Both the position numbers and the translations under genes were made by a program. This document shows positions 6,871-15,336 of a stretch of 35,988 nt of DNA, one piece after another (within the stretch, counting starts at the first letter, position 1; every line of letters begins with the position of its first letter). Location: NCBI GenBank assembly GCA_910587835.1, contig CAJUNQ010000088.1:1-35988 (forward strand), given 5' to 3'. This DNA comes from an uncultured Oscillospiraceae bacterium. Lineage in GTDB: Bacteria > Bacillota > Clostridia > Oscillospirales > Acutalibacteraceae. The notes beneath the pieces are model-generated. The model ran no database searches. It was not told the origin of the DNA and worked only from the letters and a program-made list of their open reading frames with translations.

Positions 6871-7350
6871 TGGGAGGCGGAAATTAAGGAAGGGGGGAGG
6901 GGGACAAAAAACTGGTCCGCCCCGCACACCCCATGTCCGGCCCATAAACACACTGGATGGAAGGATAAAATGGGAGAGAATGCCCCGGCCTTCTCCTCTT
7001 TTTATCCTAATATTCCCCATTCCGAAGCCAAAATCTCATATGGACGGATAGCGTCTGCCGGTCTATGAGACAGGCGTGGCGTGTTCTCAAGTGTACAAAA
7101 ATAAAGGATTGATCAGCAAGACTTTGGTGCGCGTTCAAAAAAGCTTTGCCCTCTTTTTTAAGGGAATAGGGCTCTCAGGGGCAAAGCTCCTGAGCCGCCG
7201 GGGGAGGCAGCTCTATTGCCTTCAACTTTTTTTGGACGCTCCCAGCGTTCCCAGGGATTGCCCCAACCACAGAGATAATCATCTGTGTTCCCCCGCCCGT
7301 AGGGCCGGGGAACACGAAAGGCTCTCCGAAAGGGACGCTCCCCGCGTCCC
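6871..7350. other. Divergent intergenic region uraA/proB with a hairpin cluster
   Basis: No gene is supported. From about 7165 to 7350 there is a run of inverted repeats: GGCTC(T)CAGG/CCTGAGCC, CACAG/CTGTG (around 7269-7287), GTGTTCCCC/GGGGAACAC (7285-7293 and 7307-7315) and GGGACGC/GCGTCCC. They resemble the hairpin-rich style of repeat family C but I could not match the sequence to another copy in the window. Confidence 0.5.
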
Positions 7351-7358
7351 CAGCCCTC

Positions 7359-7387
7359 TTGCCAAATCCGTCGCAATGTGCTATAAT
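7359..7387 (+). promoter_or_regulatory. Promoter of proBAC
   Basis: TTGCCA, 17-nt spacer, perfect TATAAT, about 42 nt before the proB ATG. Confidence 0.85.
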
Positions 7388-7429
7388 AACACATTAGATT
7401 GCGAAATTCACTGACAGGAGGCGGACAAA

Positions 7430-8245
7430 ATGCCCCAACGTCTTGTGGTCAAGGTGGGCACCTCCACCCTCACTCATCCCAGCGGCGCGCTGGACCTGCG
7501 GAGCATGGAGGCCCTGGTGCGGGTGCTCAGCGACCTGAACGGCAGGGGCTGGCAGGTGGTGCTGGTCACCTCAGGGGCCATTGCCGTGGGCACGGCCCGC
7601 ATGGGCCTCCCGGAACGCCCCAGGGCCTTGCGCATGAAACAAGCCGCGGCCGCAGTAGGCCAGTGCCGCATGATGCACATTTACGACAAGCTTTTTGCCG
7701 AGTACAACCGCACCATGGCCCAGATTCTCCTCACCGGCGATGATGTAAGCGACCCGGCCCGGGCGGCCCATTTGCGGGCCACCTTTTCCGCCCTGCTGGA
7801 GCTGGGCGTTATCCCCGTGGTCAACGAAAACGACTCGGTCTCCTCCGCTGAGATTGAGACCGGGGCCCACAAGGTGCTGGGGGACAACGACACCCTGTCG
7901 GCCATGGTGGCGGCATTGTGCGGGGCAAGGCTGCTGGTGCTTCTCAGCGATATTGACGGCCTGTACACCGCCGACCCCCGCGCCGACCCCTCCGCCCGGC
8001 TGCTCCCTCTGGTAGAGGCCCTGACCCCGGAGGTGCGGAGGCTGGCCGGGGGCGCGGGCACCTGGCGGGGCACCGGCGGCATGGCCACCAAGCTGTCCGC
8101 CGCTGAAATTGCCATGAGGGCGGGCTGCGACATGGTCATCACCAACGGGGCCCGGCCCGGCAGCTTGTATGACATTACAGAAGGCAAGCCTGTGGGCACC
8201 CGCTTTGTGGGGGCGTCCACCCAAGGAGGAGAAGCCCATGACTGA
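7430..8245 (+). CDS. proB: Glutamate 5-kinase (no PUA domain)
   Basis: This 271-residue amino-acid kinase phosphorylates glutamate, the first step of proline synthesis. It starts with the phosphate-binding KVGTSTL (8-14), followed by VLVTSGAIAVG (44-54), the glutamate-site VVNENDSVS, the ATP-site LLSDIDGLYTADPR and GTGGMATKLSAAEIAM. It ends shortly after the kinase fold, so the C-terminal PUA domain of the E. coli enzyme (about 367 residues) is absent; PUA-less forms of this size are known in other bacteria. CAGGAGGCGG precedes the ATG. Its stop overlaps the proA start by 8 nt, which indicates translational coupling in a proB-proA-proC operon. Confidence 0.95.
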   Translation: MPQRLVVKVGTSTLTHPSGALDLRSMEALVRVLSDLNGRGWQVVLVTSGAIAVGTARMGLPERPRALRMKQAAAAVGQCRMMHIYDKLFAEYNRTMAQILLTGDDVSDPARAAHLRATFSALLELGVIPVVNENDSVSSAEIETGAHKVLGDNDTLSAMVAALCGARLLVLLSDIDGLYTADPRADPSARLLPLVEALTPEVRRLAGGAGTWRGTGGMATKLSAAEIAMRAGCDMVITNGARPGSLYDITEGKPVGTRFVGASTQGGEAHD

Positions 8246-9485
8246 TTTGGAGAGAATGGGGGCAGCGGCAAAGGCCGCGTCCCGGGTGCTGGCAATGGCG
8301 GACACAGAGGCCAAAAACCGGGCTTTGGATGCCATCGCCCAGGCCCTGAACCGGCAGGGGGACCGGTGGCTCGCCGCCAACCGGGAGGACCTGGAAGCGG
8401 CCAGGGCACAGGGCATGGCCCCGGCCCTGCTGGACCGGCTGGCCCTGACCCCGGAGCGGGTGGCCGGGGTGGCCCAGGGCCTGGGCCAGGTAGCCGCCCT
8501 CCCGGACCCGGTGGGGGTAGTGGACCGCACAGTCGCCCGGCCCAACGGGCTGGTAATCGAGCGCCGCCGGACGCCCTTGGGGGTGGTGGGCATCATCTAC
8601 GAGGCCCGGCCCAATGTGACGGTAGACGCGGCCGCGCTGTGCCTGAAGTCCGGGAACGCCTGTATTCTGCGGGGAGGCAGGGAGGCTCTGGCCTCCAACC
8701 GGGCGGCGGTGGAGCTGATGCGCCAGGCCATTGCCAGCGTGGGCCTGCCCCCGGACTGTGTCTCGCTGGTGGCGGACCCCAGCCGGGAGAGCGCCCGCCA
8801 GCTGATGCACCTGGACCGGTATCTGGACGTGCTCATTCCCCGGGGCGGGGCAGGGCTCATTCGGGCGGTGGCCCAGAACGCCAGCGTGCCGGTGATTCGC
8901 ACCGGGGAGGGGGTCTGTCATGTTTATGTGGACAGCGCGGCGGACCTGGATATGGGGGCGGCTATTCTGGTCAACGCCAAATGCTCCCGGCCCTCGGTGT
9001 GCAACGCGGCGGAGTGTCTGCTGGTGCACCAGTCTGTGGCGGAGGCCTTTTTGAGCAGGGCCGTCCCCCTGCTGGACCCATATGCCGTGGAGCTTCGCTG
9101 CGACCCCCGGGCCCTGGCCCTGCTGGGAGACCGGGCTGTGCCTGCCCGGGAGGAGGACTGGGGAGCGGAGTATGGCGGCTACACCCTGGCGGTGCGGGTG
9201 GTGGACAGCCTGAAGGAGGCGGTGGACTTTGTCAACCGCTACGGCACAGGCCACTCGGAATGTATTGTTACCCAGAACCGGGAGGCTGCGGAGTTTTTTC
9301 TCTCAGCGGTGGACGCGGCTGCGGTGTATGTCAACGCCTCTACCCGGTTTACCGACGGCGGGGAGTTCGGCCTGGGGGCGGAAATCGGCATCTCCACCCA
9401 GAAGCTCCACGCCCGGGGGCCTATGGGGTTGGAGGAGCTGACCAGCTATAAGTACCTGGTCCGGGGCCAGGGTCAGACGCGATGA
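8238..9485 (+). CDS. proA: Gamma-glutamyl phosphate reductase
   Basis: This 415-residue NADPH-dependent enzyme of the aldehyde dehydrogenase superfamily reduces glutamyl-5-phosphate to glutamate-5-semialdehyde. Recognisable blocks are RRTPLGVVGIIYEARPNVT (about 117-135), LKSGNACILRGGREA, DVLIPRGGAGLI and VNAKCSRPSVCNAAECLLVH with the catalytic Cys. The closing STRFTDGGEFGLGAEIGIST and ARGPMGLEELTSYKY are family signatures. The ATG at 8238 follows AAGGAGG at 8 nt inside the end of proB. Length is normal (about 410-430 residues). The C-terminus overlaps or abuts proC, so all three proline genes are packed without gaps. Confidence 0.97.
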   Translation: MTDLERMGAAAKAASRVLAMADTEAKNRALDAIAQALNRQGDRWLAANREDLEAARAQGMAPALLDRLALTPERVAGVAQGLGQVAALPDPVGVVDRTVARPNGLVIERRRTPLGVVGIIYEARPNVTVDAAALCLKSGNACILRGGREALASNRAAVELMRQAIASVGLPPDCVSLVADPSRESARQLMHLDRYLDVLIPRGGAGLIRAVAQNASVPVIRTGEGVCHVYVDSAADLDMGAAILVNAKCSRPSVCNAAECLLVHQSVAEAFLSRAVPLLDPYAVELRCDPRALALLGDRAVPAREEDWGAEYGGYTLAVRVVDSLKEAVDFVNRYGTGHSECIVTQNREAAEFFLSAVDAAAVYVNASTRFTDGGEFGLGAEIGISTQKLHARGPMGLEELTSYKYLVRGQGQTR

Positions 9486-9499
9486 AGGGAGAGAGCAGT

Positions 9500-10324
9500 A
9501 TGACAAAGGAAAGCAGGCCTGTGTTTGGGTTTATCGGCACAGGGAACATGGGGGGCGCGCTGGCACGGGCCGTGCGCCGCCGGACGCCGGGGGAGCAGAT
9601 GCTTTTGTCCAACCGCACCAGGGAAAAGGCGGAGGCCTTGGCCGGCGAGCTGGGGTGTACCGCTGTGGGGGACAACCTGGCGGTAGCGTCAGCAGCAGAC
9701 TTTATTTTTCTGGGGGTAAAGCCCCAGGGCATGGGGGAGCTGCTGGCGGAGCTGTCTCCTGCCCTGAGAGCCCGGCAGGACCGCTTTGTGCTGGTGAACA
9801 TTGCGGCCGGGCTGGACCCAGAGGACATTCAGGCCATGGCCGGGGGGCGGTATCCGGTGATTCAGCTGAAGCCCAACACCCCCGCCGCCATCGGGGAGGG
9901 GATGAGCCTGTATCTGAGCAGCCCGGAGGTGACAAAGGAGGAGGAGGCCCTGTTTCTGGACGGGCTGGCGGCTTCCGGGCGGCTGGCTCCGCTGCCGGAG
10001 AAGCTGATGGACGTCGGCGGGGTTCTGGCCGGGTGCGGGCCTGCCTTTGTGGACCTGTTTATTGAGGCTCTGGCCGACGGCGGGGTGGCCTGCGGCCTGC
10101 CCCGGGCCCAGGCAGTGGAGCTGGCCGCTCAGATGGTGGCAGGGTCCGCCCGGCTGGTGTTGGACAGCGGCAAGCACCCCGGCCAGCTGAAGGACGAGGT
10201 GTGCTCTCCCGGCGGGGTGACCATTCAGGGGGTGCGCAGGCTGGAAGCAGGGGGCTTTCGGGGCACGGTGATGGAGGCGGTGATCGCCGCCTTTGAGAAG
10301 AACCAGAGCATGGCCCAGAAATAG
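9500..10324 (+). CDS. proC: Pyrroline-5-carboxylate reductase
   Basis: This 274-residue Rossmann-fold enzyme reduces pyrroline-5-carboxylate to proline, the last pathway step. The dinucleotide site is FGFIGTGNMGGALARAV (9-25). The family C-terminal signature reads GCGPAFVDLFIEALADGG, then LKDEVCSPGGVTIQGV. Two in-frame starts exist: ATG at 9482, overlapping the proA stop as ATGA, and ATG at 9500. I chose 9500 because GGGAGAG lies 6 nt upstream and the sequence before it is not conserved-looking. A terminator hairpin follows the TAG by a few bases, closing the operon. Confidence 0.96.
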   Translation: MTKESRPVFGFIGTGNMGGALARAVRRRTPGEQMLLSNRTREKAEALAGELGCTAVGDNLAVASAADFIFLGVKPQGMGELLAELSPALRARQDRFVLVNIAAGLDPEDIQAMAGGRYPVIQLKPNTPAAIGEGMSLYLSSPEVTKEEEALFLDGLAASGRLAPLPEKLMDVGGVLAGCGPAFVDLFIEALADGGVACGLPRAQAVELAAQMVAGSARLVLDSGKHPGQLKDEVCSPGGVTIQGVRRLEAGGFRGTVMEAVIAAFEKNQSMAQK

Positions 10325-10329
10325 AAAAC

Positions 10330-10362
10330 GCCGGGGACTGCAAAACAGTCTCCGGCATTTTC
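10330..10362 (+). terminator. Terminator of proBAC
   Basis: GCCGGGGACTG/CAGTCTCCGGC (10330-10340 and 10346-10356), 11 bp with one wobble, loop CAAAA, then ATTTTC. Begins 5 nt after the proC stop. Confidence 0.8.
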
Positions 10363-10386
10363 AAAACAGGGACAGCAAACACATAA

Positions 10387-10610
10387 CCCCACAACGCGGG
10401 CCGCAAGCTGTCTGACAGCAGAAGGTAAAAGGCGCGAATTCGCGGTCCAGGTGCGTCGGCCGCCGGAGGCCAAACCGTCGTCAGACAAGCGGCCCAAGGC
10501 CGCGCCTGTGTTCATTTTCAGAGAAAATGAACACCTTGCCCCCAGCGTTCCACGATTCCGGCGCGCTCTGTCAGCGCAGAGCCCTCCTGTCCACCCAATA
10601 AAACAACAGG
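10387..10610. repeat. Family C hairpin-rich repeat, copy C2
   Basis: Second copy of the repeat at 1242-1510, same orientation, without the 50-nt insertion. It keeps the palindromes GCGCGAATTCGCG, GTTCATTTTC/GAAAATGAAC and CTGTCTGACAG. The rest of the 10325-10699 gap holds the proC terminator and about 90 nt with nothing recognisable. Confidence 0.8.
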
Positions 10611-10699
10611 CAATATTTGCAAAGCCAGGAAGCACACCGCCAGCCCACAAAAGTCCACGGGAGCTGAAAGCAGGCTGCTGACAACGCCCGTTCTCCCGT

Positions 10700-13600
10700 T
10701 TACAGCTCTGTCACGCTGTCCAGCTTCTCCCCGCAGGCCTCCAAATGCTTTTGAGAGCCCAGCACGCACACCGAGCCCTCCCGGGCCAGACGCTCCACCT
10801 GAGCCGCCAGCTCTGTCAGGTCCTGGGGCTGGGTGGTCAGCAGCTCCCGGCGGGTCCGGCACAGGTCCTCCCAGGACACCTGCCGCCAGTAACGCCCGTC
10901 TGAAACCCGGCCCTTCATCCGGGGAGTCAGCAGGGGGTCGGACTGGGCCACCGCGCCGATCATCATGCCTGTCAGGTCCAGGCCTTCCGCCTGCCGCAGA
11001 AAGTCCGCTGTGGCGGCAAAGCAGTCCAGGGTCCGGTCCGCGCTGGGGTCCCGGAAGGAGGAGAACCCCGCAAAGCCACCGTCGGTTACATTCATGCTGA
11101 CGCCGTAGGCCCCGCCCTGTACCCGCACGGCGTTCCACAGGTAGGCCAGAGTTGCCGCCCGGGCCATGACCCGGGCCTGACCCCGTCCCGCCCCGGGGAA
11201 GGCCCCGCCCAAAGCAGCAAAGGACACGTCGGCGGGAATGGCAATGCCCTCTCGGGCCGGGGGCCAGGGGGTGACCGCAGGCTGGGCAGGCAGGGCGAAC
11301 GCGCCCTGAGGCAGAGCGCCGGCAAGAATGCGGGCCGCGGCCTCCGCGGTCTCCTCCCGGGGGCTGGTGACGCTCACTGTCAGCCGCGCCCGGGTGAACA
11401 GGGAGCCCGCCAGCTCTGCCAGCTCCTGGGCCAGAGCGGGGAAGCGGTCCTCAAAGCCGGTTTCCAGGTCCTTCAGCCAGCGCAGGTAGGCGACGCCGCC
11501 GGTGTGCTCCTGCACCACGCCCTCGGCGGAGACGCGGGCCAGCACCCGGCCCAGAGCCGCCGCGTTGCCGGACATGGTAATCTGCTCGGCCAAAGCGGAA
11601 CGCCGCTGGCACAGCAGCTCATACACCCGTTTGGAGTCATCCAGCCGGGTGGCGGCGAGTATTTCGCACAGCAGAGCCAGGGCCCTTTCCAGCTTGCTGT
11701 CCAGCACGCTGCACCCGGCGCACAGGAAGGTCCGGCACCGGGCCGGGTCCCCCTGCTGCCCATAGGCCTCTACCGCAAAGCGCAGCTGGCCGAACAGAGA
11801 GCGCAGCTCCCGCTGCAGGTCCTCCAGCTCATGGCCCTCTGTGGCCAGAGAGCCCAACAGCTCGGTGAGGAAGGAGGCCTTGGTCAGCTGCTCCGGGCTC
11901 AGATTGTCCGCCGCGAAATAGAGGCTCAGGTAGGTGATGCCCCCTGTGCTCAGGGGGTGGCGCAGCAGGGGCAGACCTGCCCGCTCCTCCTGAATCAGAG
12001 GCAGCTGCTCCGGCTCCTGGGGAATCTGGTCCAGCCGCAGCATGGGAATGGCGGCCAGAGCCTCCGGGGCGTCGGGACTGGCCTGCCAGCTCTCCACCTG
12101 GGCCTGCTCCTGCCGCAGCCGCTCCACGTCGGCGGGGGTCCATTCCGCCTGGGACTTTTGCAGCCTGCCGGCCTCCCGCTGCTGGTCCTCCTGTCCCAGG
12201 GTATGAGAGGGCCTCATGCGCACCTGACAGCGGTGGGCATTGTGGAGAATGTCCCGCTCAATCAGCCGCTCGAACCAGCCGGCCTCTACCCTTTCCCGCA
12301 GGCGGTCGTACAGACTGCCCACGCACAGGTTTGCCGCCGGTTCGCCTCCATAAAGCCAGCTCTCCATGGTCTGAATGGCCAGCATCAGCCCCTGGGGCAT
12401 ACGGCCATAGTCCCGCTGACGGGCCTGGAATTCCATATTGTCCAGGGTAGCCAGAATGCGCCGGTGGTCCAGGCCCTCCTCCGCCAGCCGGGCCAGCTGG
12501 CTGTTCAGGACAGCCAGCGCCTGGTCCCCCTGTTCCTCGTGCAGGTCCCGGGCCTCTAAAATCAGCACGGGCTGCAGCACCCCGTCATACACGCTCAGGC
12601 TCACGTCCCGGGCCAGGCCCTTTTCCAGCAGACAGCGTTTCAGGGGGGCCTGGTTGTCGCCGGTGAGCACATCGGTCAGGGCCTGCCAGCCGGTGATGGA
12701 CTCCCGGTCCCGGAAGGTTCCCGCCACAAAGGCCTGGCAGAGCCGGGCCCGGCCGGCCAGCTCCTCCTGGGCGGGCAGGGCAAACTCCACCTGGGCCGTG
12801 CCGCCGTCCACAGCCGGCTGAAGGGGAATGTCCCCCGGCCCTGGCAGAGGCTGGCAGTCCGAGAGAAATTCCTCGTCCAGAATGCCCAGCACCCGGTGGA
12901 TATCCACCCCGCCGTCCAGGAAGATGTAGGAGTTGGAGGGGTGGTACAGCCGCTTGTGGGCAGCGGCGAAGGCCTCGTAGGTCAGCTCGGGGATGTGCTC
13001 CGGGTGGCCGCCGGACTCGAACCGGTAGCAGGTGGAGGGGAACAGCCGCCGGTTCAGCTCATACCCCAGCAGGGAGTCCGGGGAGGCAAAGGCCCCCTTC
13101 ATCTCGTTGTACACCACGCCCTTGTAAGAGGCCCCGCCGTCCGGGGCCAGCTCATAGTGCCAGCCCTCCTGGCGGAAAATCTCCGGCTTCCGGTGGATGA
13201 GGGGGTGGAGCACCGCGTCCATATACACCCGCAGCAGGTTCACAAAGTCCTCCTGATTCCGGGTGGAGAAGGGGTACATGGTTTTGTCGGGGAAGGTCAT
13301 GGCGTTGAGAAAGGTGTTGAGAGAGCTTTTCAGCAGCTCTACAAAGGGCTCCTTCACAGGGAACCGGTGGGAGCCGCAGAGGACGGAGTGCTCGAGAATG
13401 TGGAACACGCCGGTGTCGTCCCAGGGCTGGGTCTGAAAGGCGATGCTGAAGGTCATGTTCTCCTCAGGGCGGTCTAGCCAGACCAGGCGGGCCCCGGAGG
13501 GGGCGTGGGAGAGCTCATAGAGGGTGGCGTCCAGCTCGGGCAGGGGCGTGGCCGCGGCGACAGTAAAACGGCAGATGGTTTGGGAAGGGGCAAGGCTCAT
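10700..13600 (-). CDS. M16C (PreP-like) zinc metallopeptidase
   Basis: This 966-residue protein belongs to the insulinase superfamily, subfamily M16C, which includes mitochondrial presequence protease and bacterial relatives that degrade peptides inside a closed chamber. The inverted zinc motif HILEH is at residues 67-71, with the third ligand expected in VVYNEMKGAF near residue 165-172. Family blocks LCGSHRFPVKEPFVELLK and TFPDKTMYPFSTRNQEDF follow. Four homologous domains fit the length (about 970-1000). The ATG at 13600 has AGGAGGT upstream; the extra N-terminal open frame comes from a repeat and is discarded. No signal peptide, so probably cytoplasmic peptide turnover. It lies downstream of the DUF4129-like gene on the same strand, separated by repeat A4. 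Confidence 0.93.
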   Translation of the reverse strand: MSLAPSQTICRFTVAAATPLPELDATLYELSHAPSGARLVWLDRPEENMTFSIAFQTQPWDDTGVFHILEHSVLCGSHRFPVKEPFVELLKSSLNTFLNAMTFPDKTMYPFSTRNQEDFVNLLRVYMDAVLHPLIHRKPEIFRQEGWHYELAPDGGASYKGVVYNEMKGAFASPDSLLGYELNRRLFPSTCYRFESGGHPEHIPELTYEAFAAAHKRLYHPSNSYIFLDGGVDIHRVLGILDEEFLSDCQPLPGPGDIPLQPAVDGGTAQVEFALPAQEELAGRARLCQAFVAGTFRDRESITGWQALTDVLTGDNQAPLKRCLLEKGLARDVSLSVYDGVLQPVLILEARDLHEEQGDQALAVLNSQLARLAEEGLDHRRILATLDNMEFQARQRDYGRMPQGLMLAIQTMESWLYGGEPAANLCVGSLYDRLRERVEAGWFERLIERDILHNAHRCQVRMRPSHTLGQEDQQREAGRLQKSQAEWTPADVERLRQEQAQVESWQASPDAPEALAAIPMLRLDQIPQEPEQLPLIQEERAGLPLLRHPLSTGGITYLSLYFAADNLSPEQLTKASFLTELLGSLATEGHELEDLQRELRSLFGQLRFAVEAYGQQGDPARCRTFLCAGCSVLDSKLERALALLCEILAATRLDDSKRVYELLCQRRSALAEQITMSGNAAALGRVLARVSAEGVVQEHTGGVAYLRWLKDLETGFEDRFPALAQELAELAGSLFTRARLTVSVTSPREETAEAAARILAGALPQGAFALPAQPAVTPWPPAREGIAIPADVSFAALGGAFPGAGRGQARVMARAATLAYLWNAVRVQGGAYGVSMNVTDGGFAGFSSFRDPSADRTLDCFAATADFLRQAEGLDLTGMMIGAVAQSDPLLTPRMKGRVSDGRYWRQVSWEDLCRTRRELLTTQPQDLTELAAQVERLAREGSVCVLGSQKHLEACGEKLDSVTEL

Positions 13601-13642
13601 GGGGTGACCTCCTGTAATATGGTTTTTGTTTCTGCGACAGTT

Positions 13643-13810
13643 TAGAGTCTGTTTTAAAACTCCGAAACGCCGTCTGTTTTGCCCCAAAACGATGCTTTCA
13701 GCGTCAAACATCCTCGAAAGGCGGCAAGCCTTTCTTGCGGTTTTTTCCTTGAAAGCCCTCGTTTTTGGGACAAAAATCCGACATTTCTCCGGTTTTCAAA
13801 CAAACTCTAG
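13643..13810. repeat. Family A palindromic repeat, copy A4 (inverted relative to A3)
   Basis: Almost the same sequence as 4184-4350 read on the other strand, with roughly ten visible differences and the same central GAAAGG/CCTTTC hairpin. The right edge supplies CTAG, which contains the TAG stop of the DUF4129-like gene (complement of 13807-13809). The left edge is TTTAGAGTCTG. It fills the gap between that gene and the M16C gene. Confidence 0.85.
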
Positions 13811-14967
13811 GGTTTGCCATAGCGCAGGGCTTCATACTCCCGGTGCAGCTCCGGCTCGGCCAGCCCTGCGGCGGCTTCCAGCTCCTCGGGCGTGTGCCAG
13901 GGCTTGGGGGGCTCCTTGGCGGCTCGCAGAATGGCCCTGCGGTACCGGCGGCGCACCCTTGCCTCCGGGCTCCGGTCAAAAAGCCGGGGCGCCCGGAGAG
14001 CGTCCTCCACGCTTTCCGCCTGGTCCCGGTCCTCCCGTTCCAGGCTCTGAATCACGTCCCTGCCGTCCGCAAAGCTCAGCCGGAAATTCTTCATCAGCCC
14101 CCGCACCCCCGCGTACAAGGCCCCCAGAAGAATGATCCCGACGATCCCAAAGAAAAGGTAGGAAACCCACTCCGGAATCTGCCAGGTGGGGCCGTCCACC
14201 AGGCCGCTCAGGTCCATGTCCATGGCGGGCAGCTCTCCGGCGGCCTGGCCCCCCTCAGGGGCTTCATACCGCACCGGCGGGGTCTCCAGGGTGGGGTCGG
14301 GCAGGTCGATGCGCAGAGAGCCCGGGTCTGTCAGCGCGGGGGGGAGCAGCAGCGCCCCGGCCACCGCCACAGCGGCCAGAGCCGCGCTGCCGGCAATGCG
14401 CCGTATGCGCCGGGCAGGGAGGCCGGCCATGCCCTGGTTCAGCAGCAGATAGGCCTCTAGCCGCTCGAGCCCGTGGTGGGCCAGACACAGCAGCAGATAC
14501 AGCGCCCCGCCCAGCAGCGAGAGCCTTTGCAGGGGAGGCAGGCCCAGCAGGGCGCTGGCCAGCCAAACCCCGGCAAACAGCGTCAGCACAGGCAGCACAG
14601 GCCGGTCAAACACCGAGGGGATGGGCCGGTTCTCCTCTTCCTCCTCCAACCGGGTTCGGGCCCGGAGGATGCACATGAGCAGCATCATGGCCGCGCCGCC
14701 GGGGTGGCCCATCAGCAGCCAGCTGAGGCCGCACAGTCCCAGCCCGGCCAACAGAAACTGCCACAGGGCCGGCAGGCGTTTGACCGCGTACCAGCACAGG
14801 GCGGTGGGCAGGGCAAAGAGCAGCCCCCGCCAAAAGGCCCCCTGGGGGCTGAGGGAGACCGGAACCACCAGAGGAAGCATGCTGAAGGCCGCGGCGGAGA
14901 GAATGGCGGCGATCAAGCCGCAGTGCAGCCGGGCCATAAGACGGAGAAGGGCAGAGAGGTTTTTCAT
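13807..14967 (-). CDS. Membrane protein with DUF4129-like C-terminal domain
   Basis: This 386-residue protein has an N-terminal half of about six hydrophobic segments, a periplasm-facing-type loop of about 60 residues rich in Pro/Asp/Glu, one more membrane helix (WVSYLFFGIVGIILLGALYAG as hydrophobic core near 275) and a basic cytosolic tail. The tail (RVRRRYRRAILRAA, WHTPEEL, LHREYEALRYG) resembles DUF4129, the domain that often ends bacterial transglutaminase-like membrane proteins. The transglutaminase core itself (Cys-His-Asp) is missing and no partner gene is adjacent. The ATG at 14967 follows AAGGAGC. Its stop codon lies in the edge of repeat A4. Function unknown. Confidence 0.8.
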   Translation of the reverse strand: MKNLSALLRLMARLHCGLIAAILSAAAFSMLPLVVPVSLSPQGAFWRGLLFALPTALCWYAVKRLPALWQFLLAGLGLCGLSWLLMGHPGGAAMMLLMCILRARTRLEEEEENRPIPSVFDRPVLPVLTLFAGVWLASALLGLPPLQRLSLLGGALYLLLCLAHHGLERLEAYLLLNQGMAGLPARRIRRIAGSAALAAVAVAGALLLPPALTDPGSLRIDLPDPTLETPPVRYEAPEGGQAAGELPAMDMDLSGLVDGPTWQIPEWVSYLFFGIVGIILLGALYAGVRGLMKNFRLSFADGRDVIQSLEREDRDQAESVEDALRAPRLFDRSPEARVRRRYRRAILRAAKEPPKPWHTPEELEAAAGLAEPELHREYEALRYGKP

Positions 14968-15166
14968 GAGCTTGCTCCTTTACAAATTGGTTGACTGTGC
15001 GGGGCCGGAGCTTTCGGGCATAACCCGGCCGGCGGCATCTGCCGGAAAGACGGGGGGCAGTATTCGCAGGGGATGGACAGAGTATGACGAAAAAGCCCTG
15101 CCCCTGGGCTGTCCCCCGCAGGAATACAGTTTCCGCATTCTGCGGGGCGCGTGGGCTCAGAGTCTG
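14968..15166. other. Intergenic stretch upstream of the DUF4129-like gene
   Basis: First part of a 370-nt gap. No gene, convincing promoter or terminator is seen here; the remainder of the gap holds two palindromic structures listed separately. Confidence 0.5.
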
Positions 15167-15269
15167 TTATAGTAAACACACTTAAAATCGGTACATACCG
15201 ATTATTAAGTTGGGCTGCGCCGCCTGGTTCAAAAGAGGCATACCGCTTTTGAACTGTGTTAACGATATA
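15167..15269. repeat. Palindromic element with two internal hairpins
   Basis: Imperfect terminal inverted repeats (TTATAGTAAACACA and TGTGTTAACGATATA) enclose two strong stems: ACTTAA-AATCGGTA/TACCGATT-TTAAGT (15180-15210) and GTTCAAAAG/CTTTTGAAC (15227-15254). About 103 nt, AT-richer than its surroundings. No second copy was found in the window. Confidence 0.6.
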
Positions 15270-15289
15270 TGACCAAAGAAACGCCGGGC

Positions 15290-15322
15290 TTTTGACGCGG
15301 AAAGCGGGCTTTCCGGTCAAAA
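15290..15322 (-). terminator. Strong hairpin after the sensor kinase, possible terminator
   Basis: TTTTGAC-CGGAAAGC / GCTTTCC-GTCAAAA, a stem of about 15 bp just downstream of the kinase stop on the minus strand. The T-tract after it is weak (CCCGGCGTTTCTTT), so termination is uncertain. Confidence 0.4.
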
Positions 15323-15336
15323 CAGGCAGGGTCCCC

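Noticed and set aside
5323..7068. Long plus-strand ORF (581 codons), rich in His and Gly
   Set aside because: It is the antisense of the uracil permease gene; its composition is a by-product of GC-rich codons, and there is no ribosome site or domain.
9482..9499. Upstream ATG of proC overlapping the proA stop
   Set aside because: It would add six residues without a ribosome site; the ATG at 9500 has GGGAGAG at proper spacing.
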